From NCBI RefSeq assembly GCF_004341165.1, contig NZ_SLZR01000007.1, positions 1-64,000 of the forward strand: a stretch of DNA of 64,000 nt. The letters are read 5' to 3'. A program made the translations under genes and the position numbers. Each line of letters opens with the position of its first letter. Position 1 is the first letter of the stretch. This DNA comes from Reinekea marinisedimentorum. GTDB lineage: Bacteria > Pseudomonadota > Gammaproteobacteria > Pseudomonadales > Natronospirillaceae. Below are positions 25,561 through 33,819 of this stretch, in pieces. The notes beneath the pieces were generated by a model. That model was given only the letters and a program-made list of their open reading frames with translations. It ran no database searches and was not told the DNA's origin.

Positions 25561-25601
25561 CGCAAAATTTGCGCTATTGGAGTGCGCGGCAGGTTGCTTG
25601 C

Positions 25602-25618
25602 TGTGCTTCAATGGTGCT
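25602..25618 (+). promoter_or_regulatory. Candidate NtrC enhancer half-palindrome
   Basis: TGTGCTTCAATGGTGCT keeps the right half of the NtrC consensus (TGGTGC) and part of the left. It lies about 90 bp upstream of the sigma-54 promoter, the usual range. The left half is poor, so this is tentative. Confidence 0.35.
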
Positions 25619-25707
25619 TAAATTTAACCGTCGTTGAATTTTTCTGCTTGGTCAGGTTTTAAAATTGACGGCGTTAAAACAACCGCTTAGCGATTTTTTG
25701 CATTGAC

Positions 25708-25723
25708 TGGCACACTGGTTGCT
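25708..25723 (+). promoter_or_regulatory. Sigma-54 promoter of the guanidine operon
   Basis: TGGCAC, five bases, then TTGCT matches the -24/-12 consensus (TGGCACG-N4-TTGCW) with one change. The predicted start, near 25734, would give a leader of about 225 nt that contains the whole ykkC riboswitch. Confidence 0.75.
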
Positions 25724-25794
25724 AAATGCTGATTGTCGCTCGAGAGTAATCTCCGCAGCCGCTCAGGTTGCGATGACCACAATTTATTAAATAG

Positions 25795-25893
25795 ACATCT
25801 AGGGTTCCGGCTGCAGGTTTGCAGTGACTGGTCCGAGAGTTGTCAACCTCACTTCGAGGTCACACGGAGGGATAAAAGCCCGGGAGACTAGAC
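25795..25893 (+). promoter_or_regulatory. Guanidine-I (ykkC) riboswitch
   Basis: The conserved ykkC segments occur in order: CTAGGGTTCCG (from 25799), ACTGGTCCGAGAG (25827-25839), ACACGG-AGGGATAAAAGCCC and CGGGAGA (25862-25887). This aptamer binds guanidinium and turns genes on. After it, GAGA-CTA-GACC-ATGTT-GGTC-AGA-TCTC (25884-25911) can form a second hairpin, a candidate expression platform; no T-run follows, so control may be at translation or by another route. Confidence 0.93.
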
Positions 25894-25959
25894 CATGTTG
25901 GTCAGATCTCTCGCGCTGAAGACCGAATGTGAACTCAAACCCAAAAGGTGAGGTTAACC

Positions 25960-27036
25960 ATGAAAAAACTGCTACGCCCTCTTAGTAAGAAAATCATCAC
26001 CGGCACACTGGCTGCCGTTACGACCTTCGGCGCATCTTTTCCTGCTGCTGCTCAAGACCACTTTCAACTGGCCTGGACCATCTACGTTGGCTGGATGCCC
26101 TGGGATTACGCAGCCGCTGAAGGCATTGTGGATAAGTGGGCCGATAAATACGACATCAGCATCGATGTGGTGCAGATCAACGATTACGTTGAATCGATTA
26201 ACCAGTACACCGCCGGCCAGTTTGACGCCACCGTGATGACCAATATGGATGCTCTGACCATTCCTGCTGCCAGCGGTGTGGATTCTACTGCGTTGATTGT
26301 CGGTGACTTCTCCAACGGTAACGACGGCATTGTGCTCAAGGGCAATAAAACCCTGAGCGATATTAAAGGCCAGCAGGTCAACCTGGTGGAGCTGAGTGTT
26401 TCTCACTACCTCCTGGCACGCGGGCTGGAATCGGTTGGTATGGCCGAGCGCGATGTCAAAGTCGTGAATACTTCCGATGCCGATCTGGTCGCGGCGTTCA
26501 GCAGTAAAGATGTCACCGCAGTCACCACCTGGAACCCGTTGCTGAGTGAAATTACCGCGATGCCAAATACCAGCAAGGTCTTTGACTCTTCGCAAATCCC
26601 GGGTGAAATCATCGACCTTTTGGTGGTGAATACCGACACGCTGGCTGAAAACCCGGCGCTGGGTAAAGCACTGACCGGCGCCTGGTATGAAATTATGGCC
26701 ATCATGTCTGCCGGTGATGCCGCCGCGGATGCTGCGAAAACCTTTATGGCGGAGGCTTCGGGTACCGACCTGGCCGGTTATAACGCCCAGCTGGCGTCCA
26801 CGAAGATGTTCTTCAGCGCAGCCGATGCCGTTGCCTTCACCAACAGTGACAGCCTGAAAAGCACCATGCAGAAAGTCGCTGAATTCTCTTTCGATCACGG
26901 CATTCTCGGTGACGGTGCACCGGACGCTGGCTTTATCGGCATTGAAACGCCCGCTGGTGTTTATGGTGACAGCGGCAATATTCAGCTGCGATTTAATCCT
27001 GAGTACATGGAAATGGCTGCTAAAGGCGAGCTGTAA
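25960..27036 (+). CDS. ABC transporter substrate-binding protein of the guanidine operon
   Basis: A 358-residue periplasmic binding protein of the nitrate/taurine/urea-carboxylase-associated type. It has a signal peptide (about 1-31, ending A-A-A-Q) and the ligand-domain start A-W-T-I-Y-V-G-W-M-P-W-D-Y. The gene follows the ykkC leader directly, with AAGGTGAGG before ATG 25960 (a GTG at 25948 is less likely). Relatives in such operons are annotated as urea transporters, but the riboswitches argue for guanidine or a guanidine-yielding compound. Confidence 0.9.
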   Translation: MKKLLRPLSKKIITGTLAAVTTFGASFPAAAQDHFQLAWTIYVGWMPWDYAAAEGIVDKWADKYDISIDVVQINDYVESINQYTAGQFDATVMTNMDALTIPAASGVDSTALIVGDFSNGNDGIVLKGNKTLSDIKGQQVNLVELSVSHYLLARGLESVGMAERDVKVVNTSDADLVAAFSSKDVTAVTTWNPLLSEITAMPNTSKVFDSSQIPGEIIDLLVVNTDTLAENPALGKALTGAWYEIMAIMSAGDAAADAAKTFMAEASGTDLAGYNAQLASTKMFFSAADAVAFTNSDSLKSTMQKVAEFSFDHGILGDGAPDAGFIGIETPAGVYGDSGNIQLRFNPEYMEMAAKGEL

Positions 27037-27079
27037 GCCTCAGTCTGACGTATTCAATTAAACTGCATCTGGAGACACT

Positions 27080-27910
27080 ATGACTCGGATTATTAATGCG
27101 CAGCCAAACCGCTACGGAAGGCTGTTACTGGGGCTGCTGCCGTTTATCATCCTGCTGGTAATATACATAGCTGCCTCTGATGCACGCCTGGCAGAAAACC
27201 CGAGTGACAAGCTGTTGCCGTCACTCAGCTCCTTTGCCGATGCCATCACCCGCATGGCGTTTGAGCCAAGCAAGCGCACCGGTGAGTACCTGTTCTGGGC
27301 CGATACGCTGGCAAGTGCGGTGCGCCTGGCGATGGGGGTCGGCATCAGCGCATTGCTGGGGCTGGTCATTGGTATCGCCAATGGCATGGTGCCTTATGTC
27401 CGTTCGCCTTTGTCGCCGCTGGTGACTGCTATTTCACTGATCCCGCCGATGGCGATTCTGCCCATCCTGTTCATTGTGTTTGGTTTGGGCGAGGTCTCCA
27501 AAGTTGTACTGATCGTCATCGGTATTTCTCCGGTGATTATCCGTGACATGCAATTACGCACCGACGCCTTACCCGCCGAGCAGCTGATTAAAGCCCAAAC
27601 ACTGGGGGGAAACAGCTGGCAGATTATTTTGCGGGTTGTGTTACCGCAAATACTGCCGCGGCTGATTGAGGCGGTGCGGCTCACACTGGGCAGTGCCTGG
27701 TTGTTCCTGATCGCTGCCGAGGCCATTGCGGCCACCGAAGGTCTGGGTTACCGGATCTTTCTGGTGCGCCGCTACCTGTCTATGGATGTCATTCTGCCCT
27801 ATGTGGCGTGGATTACGCTGCTGGCGTTCATGATGGATTATGCCTTGAAGCGCCTGTCGCTGTGGGCATTCCCGTGGTACCAGAAAGCCCAGGGAGGCCG
27901 CAATGACTGA
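27080..27910 (+). CDS. ABC transporter permease of the guanidine operon
   Basis: A 276-residue binding-protein-dependent permease with six helices and the EAA loop L-I-K-A-Q-T-L-G-G (about residues 170-178). It resembles the SsuC/TauC/NrtB class. GGAG lies before the ATG. It is 43 bp after the binding-protein gene and overlaps the ATPase gene by 8 bp. Confidence 0.92.
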   Translation: MTRIINAQPNRYGRLLLGLLPFIILLVIYIAASDARLAENPSDKLLPSLSSFADAITRMAFEPSKRTGEYLFWADTLASAVRLAMGVGISALLGLVIGIANGMVPYVRSPLSPLVTAISLIPPMAILPILFIVFGLGEVSKVVLIVIGISPVIIRDMQLRTDALPAEQLIKAQTLGGNSWQIILRVVLPQILPRLIEAVRLTLGSAWLFLIAAEAIAATEGLGYRIFLVRRYLSMDVILPYVAWITLLAFMMDYALKRLSLWAFPWYQKAQGGRND

Positions 27911-28727
27911 GCACCAGCCCATTATCGAAATCAAAAATCTGTGGAAAGAATACGGTGCCAATGTGGTGCTGGAAAAACTAAACCTCAGGGTCATGGCCGG
28001 TGAGTTTGTCAGCATTGTCGGTGCCTCCGGCTGCGGAAAAACCACCTTTCTGAACCTGCTGCTGGGCACCGAACAGGCCAGTCGCGGCGATATTCTGCTG
28101 GACGGTCAGCCGTTCGACCCGGAGCCGAGCGTAGAGCGTGGCATCGTGTTTCAGAAGTATTCGGTGTTTCCGCATCTGACGGCGATACAGAACGTCATGC
28201 TCGGTGAAGAGTTTGGCCACAGTGGCTTGGGCAGTCTGCTGACCGGGCGACTGACCGGTTCAGCAAAGCGGGATGCCCGCGACCGGGCCATGGCCATGCT
28301 GGAAAAGGTCGGCTTGGTTCAGGCCGCGAACCGCTATCCCAGTGAACTCTCCGGCGGTATGCAGCAGCGTTTGGCCATTGCTCAGGCACTGCTGAAACAG
28401 CCGCGTATTCTGTTGCTCGATGAGCCTTTCGGCGCGCTCGACCCGGGCATCCGCAAAGATATGCACAGCCTGATCCGTGAGCTGTGGCAAGAGCAGCAGT
28501 TGACGGTGTTTATGATCACGCACGATCTGAGCGAAGGCTTTGAGCTGGGTTCGCGGTTGTGGGTGTTTGACAAACCGCGCATCGACCCACAAGCCCCTGA
28601 GCGCTTTGGTGCTCAGGTCACTTTTGATATTCCCTTAAACAAGCCGGGAGAAAAACAGCGGCAGTTCGATCTGGTGCGCCAGTCGGCGACGCTGGCTTCC
28701 GGTGCTTCTTCGGAGGTTCAACCATGA
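27903..28727 (+). CDS. ABC transporter ATPase of the guanidine operon
   Basis: A 274-residue ATPase of the nitrate/taurine class. Walker A is G-A-S-G-C-G-K-T-T, the signature is L-S-G-G-M-Q-Q-R, Walker B is I-L-L-L-D-E-P-F-G-A-L-D and the switch histidine is in M-I-T-H-D-L. It overlaps both neighbours (8 bp and 4 bp), pointing to tight coupling with the first DUF1989 gene. Confidence 0.93.
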   Translation: MTEHQPIIEIKNLWKEYGANVVLEKLNLRVMAGEFVSIVGASGCGKTTFLNLLLGTEQASRGDILLDGQPFDPEPSVERGIVFQKYSVFPHLTAIQNVMLGEEFGHSGLGSLLTGRLTGSAKRDARDRAMAMLEKVGLVQAANRYPSELSGGMQQRLAIAQALLKQPRILLLDEPFGALDPGIRKDMHSLIRELWQEQQLTVFMITHDLSEGFELGSRLWVFDKPRIDPQAPERFGAQVTFDIPLNKPGEKQRQFDLVRQSATLASGASSEVQP

Positions 28728-29455
28728 GTTCAGAAATTTATACCGAACAATTCCCCGGGGCCAGTCACTGGTCACTGGTGGTCGGCGCAGGCCAAACGTT
28801 GCGCTTCACCGATGTAGAGGGCGGCGCCAACCTCAGCCTGCTGTTCTACAATCCGCGCAACCTGCTGGAGCGCTATAACGCGCCCGATACTCTGAAGTGT
28901 CAGCACACCTTTAAGCTTTCAACCGGCAACTGCCTGTATTCGGATATGGGCCGCATTTTCTGTTCTATTACCCGTGACGATACCGGCTGGATCGACACCG
29001 TTGGCGGTCTGGCTAATAAGGCGAAGGTCGCCGCCAAATGGGGCGAGCGTGACTACCAGAGCGCGCACAACCAGTGGAAACAAAACGGCCACGACAGCCT
29101 GCTGGTGGAAGTGGCGAAGTATGGTTTAGGTAAGCGTGATCTGGCGGCTAACTTGAATCTGTTCAGCAAGGTTGCGACCGATGACGAGGGCAATCTTGTT
29201 TTCGCCGAAGGGCATTCCAAAGCCGGCGACAGCATCGAATTGCGCTTCGAAATGGAAACGCTGGTAGTGCTGACAACCTGTCCGCACCCGATGAATCCGG
29301 CCACTGAGTATCCGTTCCGGCCGGTGGCTATGGCGTTACTTAATGCCGACCCGGTCAGCGCCGATGATGCCTGCCTGAACCACCGCCCGGAAAACGGCCG
29401 TGGTTTTGAAAATAACCGTCGCTACAACGCGGCCGTTCAGCACAGCCACTGCTAA
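28724..29455 (+). CDS. Carboxyguanidine deiminase subunit (DUF1989, UAAP1 type)
   Basis: A 243-residue DUF1989 protein of the larger, UAAP1-type class, formerly called urea carboxylase-associated protein 1. With its partner it removes ammonia from carboxyguanidine, giving allophanate. The motifs [10 protein letters not shown] and [10 protein letters not shown] carry the probable metal-site residues. Assignment as one half of the CgdAB pair rests on gene order and the known family role. Confidence 0.88.
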   Translation: MSSEIYTEQFPGASHWSLVVGAGQTLRFTDVEGGANLSLLFYNPRNLLERYNAPDTLKCQHTFKLSTGNCLYSDMGRIFCSITRDDTGWIDTVGGLANKAKVAAKWGERDYQSAHNQWKQNGHDSLLVEVAKYGLGKRDLAANLNLFSKVATDDEGNLVFAEGHSKAGDSIELRFEMETLVVLTTCPHPMNPATEYPFRPVAMALLNADPVSADDACLNHRPENGRGFENNRRYNAAVQHSHC

Positions 29456-29465
29456 GGAGCCGAGA

Positions 29466-30104
29466 ATGATTCAGGAAAGTTCACTTAACCCGCAAAATGC
29501 CGTCATGCGTGATGTTGTTCCAGCCGGTGACTACTACATGAAGGTGGTCAAGGCCGGGCAAACGCTGCGCATTCTGGATATGGAAGGCAACCAGGCTGCA
29601 GACACCCTTTTTTACAACGCCAATGACCCGGCCGAAAGCTACAGCGCGATCGATACCATTCGCGAGCAGGGCAACGTGTACCTGACCGCGGGCAGCCAAA
29701 TTTTATCGAATGAAGGCAACCTGATGCTGACCATCGTGGCCGATACCTGTGGCCGTCACGATACGCTCGGCGGCGCCTGCGCAACGGAAAGCAACACTGT
29801 GCGTTATGCCATCGACAAAAAACACATGCACGCCTGCCGTGACAGCTGGCTGCTGGCCATTGCCGAGAACGAGCAGTTTGGTATGACCAAGCGCGACATC
29901 GTGCATAACATCAATTTCTTTATGAATGTACCGATCACCCCCGAAGGCGGATTGACCTTTGAAGACGGCATCAGCGCACCGGGTAAGTATGTTGAGCTGA
30001 AGGCCGAAATGGATGTCATCGTGCTGTTGTCCAACTGTCCGCAGCTGAACAATCCCTGCAATGCTTACAACCCGACACCGGTTGAAATGATCGTCTGGGA
30101 TTAG
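29466..30104 (+). CDS. Carboxyguanidine deiminase subunit (DUF1989, UAAP2 type)
   Basis: A 212-residue DUF1989 protein of the shorter, UAAP2-type class. It parallels its neighbour: [22 protein letters not shown] and [11 protein letters not shown]. It should form the heteromeric deiminase with the preceding product. AAGGAG (29454-29459) overlaps the upstream stop and places the start at ATG 29466. The next gene is separated by 91 bp holding a second guanidine riboswitch. Confidence 0.88.
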   Translation: MIQESSLNPQNAVMRDVVPAGDYYMKVVKAGQTLRILDMEGNQAADTLFYNANDPAESYSAIDTIREQGNVYLTAGSQILSNEGNLMLTIVADTCGRHDTLGGACATESNTVRYAIDKKHMHACRDSWLLAIAENEQFGMTKRDIVHNINFFMNVPITPEGGLTFEDGISAPGKYVELKAEMDVIVLLSNCPQLNNPCNAYNPTPVEMIVWD

Positions 30105-30129
30105 TTGTTTAACAGATTCTGAGTTGGGT

Positions 30130-30177
30130 AGGGGACGACCCCTTAAACACCCAAACATTCCGCTGGGACGACCCGGC
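30130..30177 (+). promoter_or_regulatory. Guanidine-II (mini-ykkC) riboswitch inside the operon
   Basis: Two hairpins with identical ACGA loops: AGGGG-ACGA-CCCCT (30130-30143) and GCTGGG-ACGA-CCCGGC (30162-30177), 18 nt apart. Paired stem-loops with ACGR loops are the definition of the guanidine-II class. The second hairpin ends 5 nt before the AGGT ribosome site of the carboxylase gene (ATG 30196), so it probably controls translation of that gene. Confidence 0.88.
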
Positions 30178-30195
30178 TATTCAGGTAACCAATTC

Positions 30196-33100
30196 ATGTT
30201 TGCAAAAGTTCTGATTGCCAATCGTGGTGCGATTGCGCGCCGGGTGATCCGCACCCTGCGGCAAATGAATGTCAAAAGTGTCGCTGTTTACAGCGAAGCT
30301 GATGCCGACAGCCTGCATGTCATCGAGGCGGACGAAGCCTATTCGCTGGGCGAAGGTGCGGCCGCACAAACCTATCTTGATCAGCAGAAATTAATCGATA
30401 TTGCCGTACGCTGCGGCGCGCAGGCGATTCACCCGGGTTACGGTTTTCTCAGTGAAAACCCCGGCTTTGTGCAGCTCTGCGAAGAAAACAGCATCTCCTT
30501 TATTGGCCCAACACCGGATCAGATGAATGATTTTGGTCTTAAGCATCGCGCCCGCGAGCTGGCCGAAAAAGCACAGGTCCCGCTGTTGCCGGGCTCCGCA
30601 TTACTGACCGATTTAGCGCAGGCGCAACTCGAGGCGACACGCATTGGCTATCCGGTGATGCTGAAGAGCACCGCCGGTGGTGGCGGTATTGGGATGCAGC
30701 GTTGCAACAGCGAGGCTGAACTGAACGATGCGTTCGATTCCGTCCGTCGGCTGAGTGAAAACAACTTCAGCAATGGCGGCATCTTTCTGGAAAAATTCAT
30801 CGAGCAGGCGCGCCATATTGAGGTGCAGATTTTCGGCGATGGCAACGGCCAGGTCTTAACCCTGGGTGAGCGTGACTGTTCCGCTCAGCGACGCAACCAG
30901 AAGGTGATTGAAGAAACCCCGGCGCCGAACCTGAGCGATGAAACCCGCGCCGCGCTTGCCGATACCGCCCGTCGTCTGGGTGCCAGCGTAGAATACCGAA
31001 ATGCCGGCACCGTTGAGTTTGTGTTAGACCAGCAAACCGAGCAATTTTATTTTCTGGAGGTGAACACCCGCCTGCAGGTAGAGCATGGTGTAACCGAGGA
31101 AATCTTCGGTGTTGATTTGGTTCAGTGGATGCTTGAACTGGCCGCCGGCGACCTGCCGCCACTGGATCAGCTGGCTGCCCGTCTGCAGCCAAAGGGCCAC
31201 GCCATTCAGGTGCGTCTGTACGCCGAAGATGCCAATAAAAACTTCCAGCCCTGTGCTGGTTTGCTCAGTCACGTCAGCTGGCCGCAAATGGCGGGCTTGC
31301 GTATAGAGCACTGGATTGAAGCCGGGGTAGAAGTGTCACCGTTTTTTGACCCGATGCTGGCAAAGGTGATCTTTTATGCCGAATCGCGCGAGGCGGCGCT
31401 GGCCGGGTTATCCGCAGCGCTGACGCAATCGGAGGTCTATGGCATTGAACACAACCTGGGCTACCTGCATCAGCTGCTGAACAGCGAAATTGTGCGCAGC
31501 GGCAAGGTGCTGACCCGCAGTTTGAACGACTTTGTTTATCAGCCCGCTACCTTCGATGTGATTGCCAGTGGCACACAAACCACGCTTCAGGATTACCCCG
31601 GCCGCAGCGGCTACTGGGATATCGGCGTGCCGCCCTCCGGGCCAATGGATTCGCTGAGCTTCCGCCTGCTCAACCAGCTGCTGGGTAACGGCGAGCGTGC
31701 AGCCGGTTTGGAAATGGTGATCAGCGGACCAACACTGAAATTCAACCGCGCTACCGAGATTGCCTTTGGTGGTGCCGCGATAGACGCCACGCTCGACGGC
31801 AACGCCGTCGCCCCGTGGACCGTGCTGACCATTGCGCCCGGCCAGACCTTGAAGCTGGGCCGCATCAGTGGTGCCGGTGCCCGTTGTTATCTGGCCGTTG
31901 CCGGTGGCGTTCAGTGTCCGGATTATCTGGGCAGTAAATCAACCTTCACCCTGGGGCAGTTTGGCGGTCATGCCGGCCGAGCGTTGCGTGCGGGTGATGT
32001 TTTGCATCTGAATGCCAGCGCAGCGCTGTCCGGGCACGGCGGTACGGCTTTGGAAAGCCCGCCGGCGATGCAATCCGACTGGCGTATCCGGGTCATTTAC
32101 GGCCCGCATGGCGCACCGGATTTCTTCACCGACGCCGATATCGAAGCCTTCTTCGATGCCGAATGGCAGGTGCACTTTAATTCCAGTCGTACCGGTGTGC
32201 GGCTGATTGGTCCAAAACCGGAATGGGCCCGCAGCGATGGCGGTGAAGCCGGACTGCACCCGTCGAACATTCACGACAACGCCTACGCCGTGGGGACCAT
32301 CGATTTCACCGGTGACATGCCGGTCATTCTGGGGCCGGACGGCCCAAGCCTGGGAGGCTTTGTTTGCCCGGCGACCATCATCAAGGCCGATCTGTGGAAG
32401 ATGGGCCAGCTCAAGGCCGGCGACAAGGTACGCTTCGTGCCGGTGGCGCTGGCCGATGCTGAACAGGCCGAGCGTGAGCAATTAGCGCAAATCTCTGCAT
32501 TAAACATTTCCGAAATGCCGATTCAGCCGGCGGCGATTACCACACCGGTACTGAAAACCCTGCCAGCCGAGCGTTATGGCGAAGAAGTGGTGTACCGGCC
32601 GAGTGGTGAAGATTTTCTGCTGGTCGAATATGGCCCGCAGCTGCTGGATATTAAGCTGCGCTTCCGCGTACATGCCCTGATGCTGCATCTGCAGGAGCTG
32701 AATTTGGCGGGTGTGCAGGAACTGACGCCGGGCATTCGCTCGCTGCAGATTCACTACAACAACCTGCAGTTACCGCAGGCGAAACTGCTCGACATTCTCG
32801 AACAGGCAGAAGCCGCACTGGGCGATATTGAGCAGCTCAGCGTGCCGGCGCGGGTGGTTCATCTGCCGCTCTCCTGGGATGACGAAGCGACCCGCCTGGC
32901 GATTAAAAAGTACGACGAAGTGGTGCGCAAAGACGCGCCCTGGTGCCCGGACAACATTGAATTTATTCGTCGTATCAATGGCCTGAATTCCGTTGACGAG
33001 GTGAAGCAGATTGTTTTCGACGCCAGCTATCTGGTGATGGGGCTGGGCGATGTTTATTTGGGTGCGCCGGTGGCCACACCGATGAATCCGTGTCATCGAC

Positions 33101-33819
33101 TGGTGACCACCAAATACAACCCGGCACGCACCTGGACACCGGAAAACGCCGTCGGCATCGGCGGGGCTTATCTCTGCGTGTATGGCATGGAAGGGCCGGG
33201 CGGCTATCAGTTTGTCGGTCGTACGCTGCAAATGTGGAACCGCTACCGTCGCACCGAAGCCTTTACCAAACCCTGGTTGCTGCGCTTCTTTGACCAGATT
33301 CGTTTTTATGAAGTGAGTGCCGACGAGCTGCTGGAGATCCGTCAGCAGCATCCGCGTGGTCAGTACCCGGTGCGTGTTGAGCAAACTGAGTTTTCCTTTG
33401 CGGAGTATCAGGCGCAACTGGAAGCACAAAAGGATGCGATCACCACCTTTAAAACCTGCCAGCAGCAGGCCTTTGAACAAGAACGCCAGCGCTGGGCCGA
33501 GAGCGGTCAGGCCAACTTTAAGGCCGACGCCCTGACCATTACCGAAGAAGCCGGCGAGCAACTGGGTGAAAGTGAAGTGGCGGTTGAAAGCCATGTCGCC
33601 GGCAACATCTGGCAGGTGCTGGTGAAACCCGGCCAGCAGGTGAAGGCCGGAGAAGTGGTGATGATTCTGGAAGCCATGAAGATGGAGCTGGAAGTCACCG
33701 CCACCGAGAGCGGTACGATAACCGCCATCAGTCAGCAGGCCGGTGCGCAGGTGCATGCCGGTCAGCGCCTGATGGTCATTAACACGACGATGCAACAAGC
33801 GAAGGAGGTCAGTGCATGA
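30196..33819 (+). CDS. Biotin-dependent guanidine (urea-type) carboxylase
   Basis: A 1207-residue carboxylase. Domains in order: biotin carboxylase (about 1-445, with G-G-G-G-I-G-M and E-V-N-T-R-L-Q-V-E-H), KipA/AHS2-like carboxyltransferase half (455-770, T-L-Q-D-Y-P-G-R-S-G-Y), KipI/AHS1-like half (800-1010) and a C-terminal biotin carrier (about 1135-1205, E-A-M-K-M). It makes carboxyguanidine, or allophanate if urea is used. N964 in P-M-N-P-C-H-R stands where yeast urea carboxylase has D (P-I-D-P-R-H-R), a change linked to guanidine preference. An upstream in-frame extension would run through the riboswitch and is rejected. Confidence 0.93.
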   Translation: MFAKVLIANRGAIARRVIRTLRQMNVKSVAVYSEADADSLHVIEADEAYSLGEGAAAQTYLDQQKLIDIAVRCGAQAIHPGYGFLSENPGFVQLCEENSISFIGPTPDQMNDFGLKHRARELAEKAQVPLLPGSALLTDLAQAQLEATRIGYPVMLKSTAGGGGIGMQRCNSEAELNDAFDSVRRLSENNFSNGGIFLEKFIEQARHIEVQIFGDGNGQVLTLGERDCSAQRRNQKVIEETPAPNLSDETRAALADTARRLGASVEYRNAGTVEFVLDQQTEQFYFLEVNTRLQVEHGVTEEIFGVDLVQWMLELAAGDLPPLDQLAARLQPKGHAIQVRLYAEDANKNFQPCAGLLSHVSWPQMAGLRIEHWIEAGVEVSPFFDPMLAKVIFYAESREAALAGLSAALTQSEVYGIEHNLGYLHQLLNSEIVRSGKVLTRSLNDFVYQPATFDVIASGTQTTLQDYPGRSGYWDIGVPPSGPMDSLSFRLLNQLLGNGERAAGLEMVISGPTLKFNRATEIAFGGAAIDATLDGNAVAPWTVLTIAPGQTLKLGRISGAGARCYLAVAGGVQCPDYLGSKSTFTLGQFGGHAGRALRAGDVLHLNASAALSGHGGTALESPPAMQSDWRIRVIYGPHGAPDFFTDADIEAFFDAEWQVHFNSSRTGVRLIGPKPEWARSDGGEAGLHPSNIHDNAYAVGTIDFTGDMPVILGPDGPSLGGFVCPATIIKADLWKMGQLKAGDKVRFVPVALADAEQAEREQLAQISALNISEMPIQPAAITTPVLKTLPAERYGEEVVYRPSGEDFLLVEYGPQLLDIKLRFRVHALMLHLQELNLAGVQELTPGIRSLQIHYNNLQLPQAKLLDILEQAEAALGDIEQLSVPARVVHLPLSWDDEATRLAIKKYDEVVRKDAPWCPDNIEFIRRINGLNSVDEVKQIVFDASYLVMGLGDVYLGAPVATPMNPCHRLVTTKYNPARTWTPENAVGIGGAYLCVYGMEGPGGYQFVGRTLQMWNRYRRTEAFTKPWLLRFFDQIRFYEVSADELLEIRQQHPRGQYPVRVEQTEFSFAEYQAQLEAQKDAITTFKTCQQQAFEQERQRWAESGQANFKADALTITEEAGEQLGESEVAVESHVAGNIWQVLVKPGQQVKAGEVVMILEAMKMELEVTATESGTITAISQQAGAQVHAGQRLMVINTTMQQAKEVSA

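Noticed and set aside
24568-25611. Long minus-strand open frame opposite pfk
   Set aside because: Shadow of the phosphofructokinase gene.
30124-30195. Extension of the carboxylase to an upstream TTG
   Set aside because: It would translate both riboswitch hairpins; the AGGT site and the family N-terminus fit ATG 30196.
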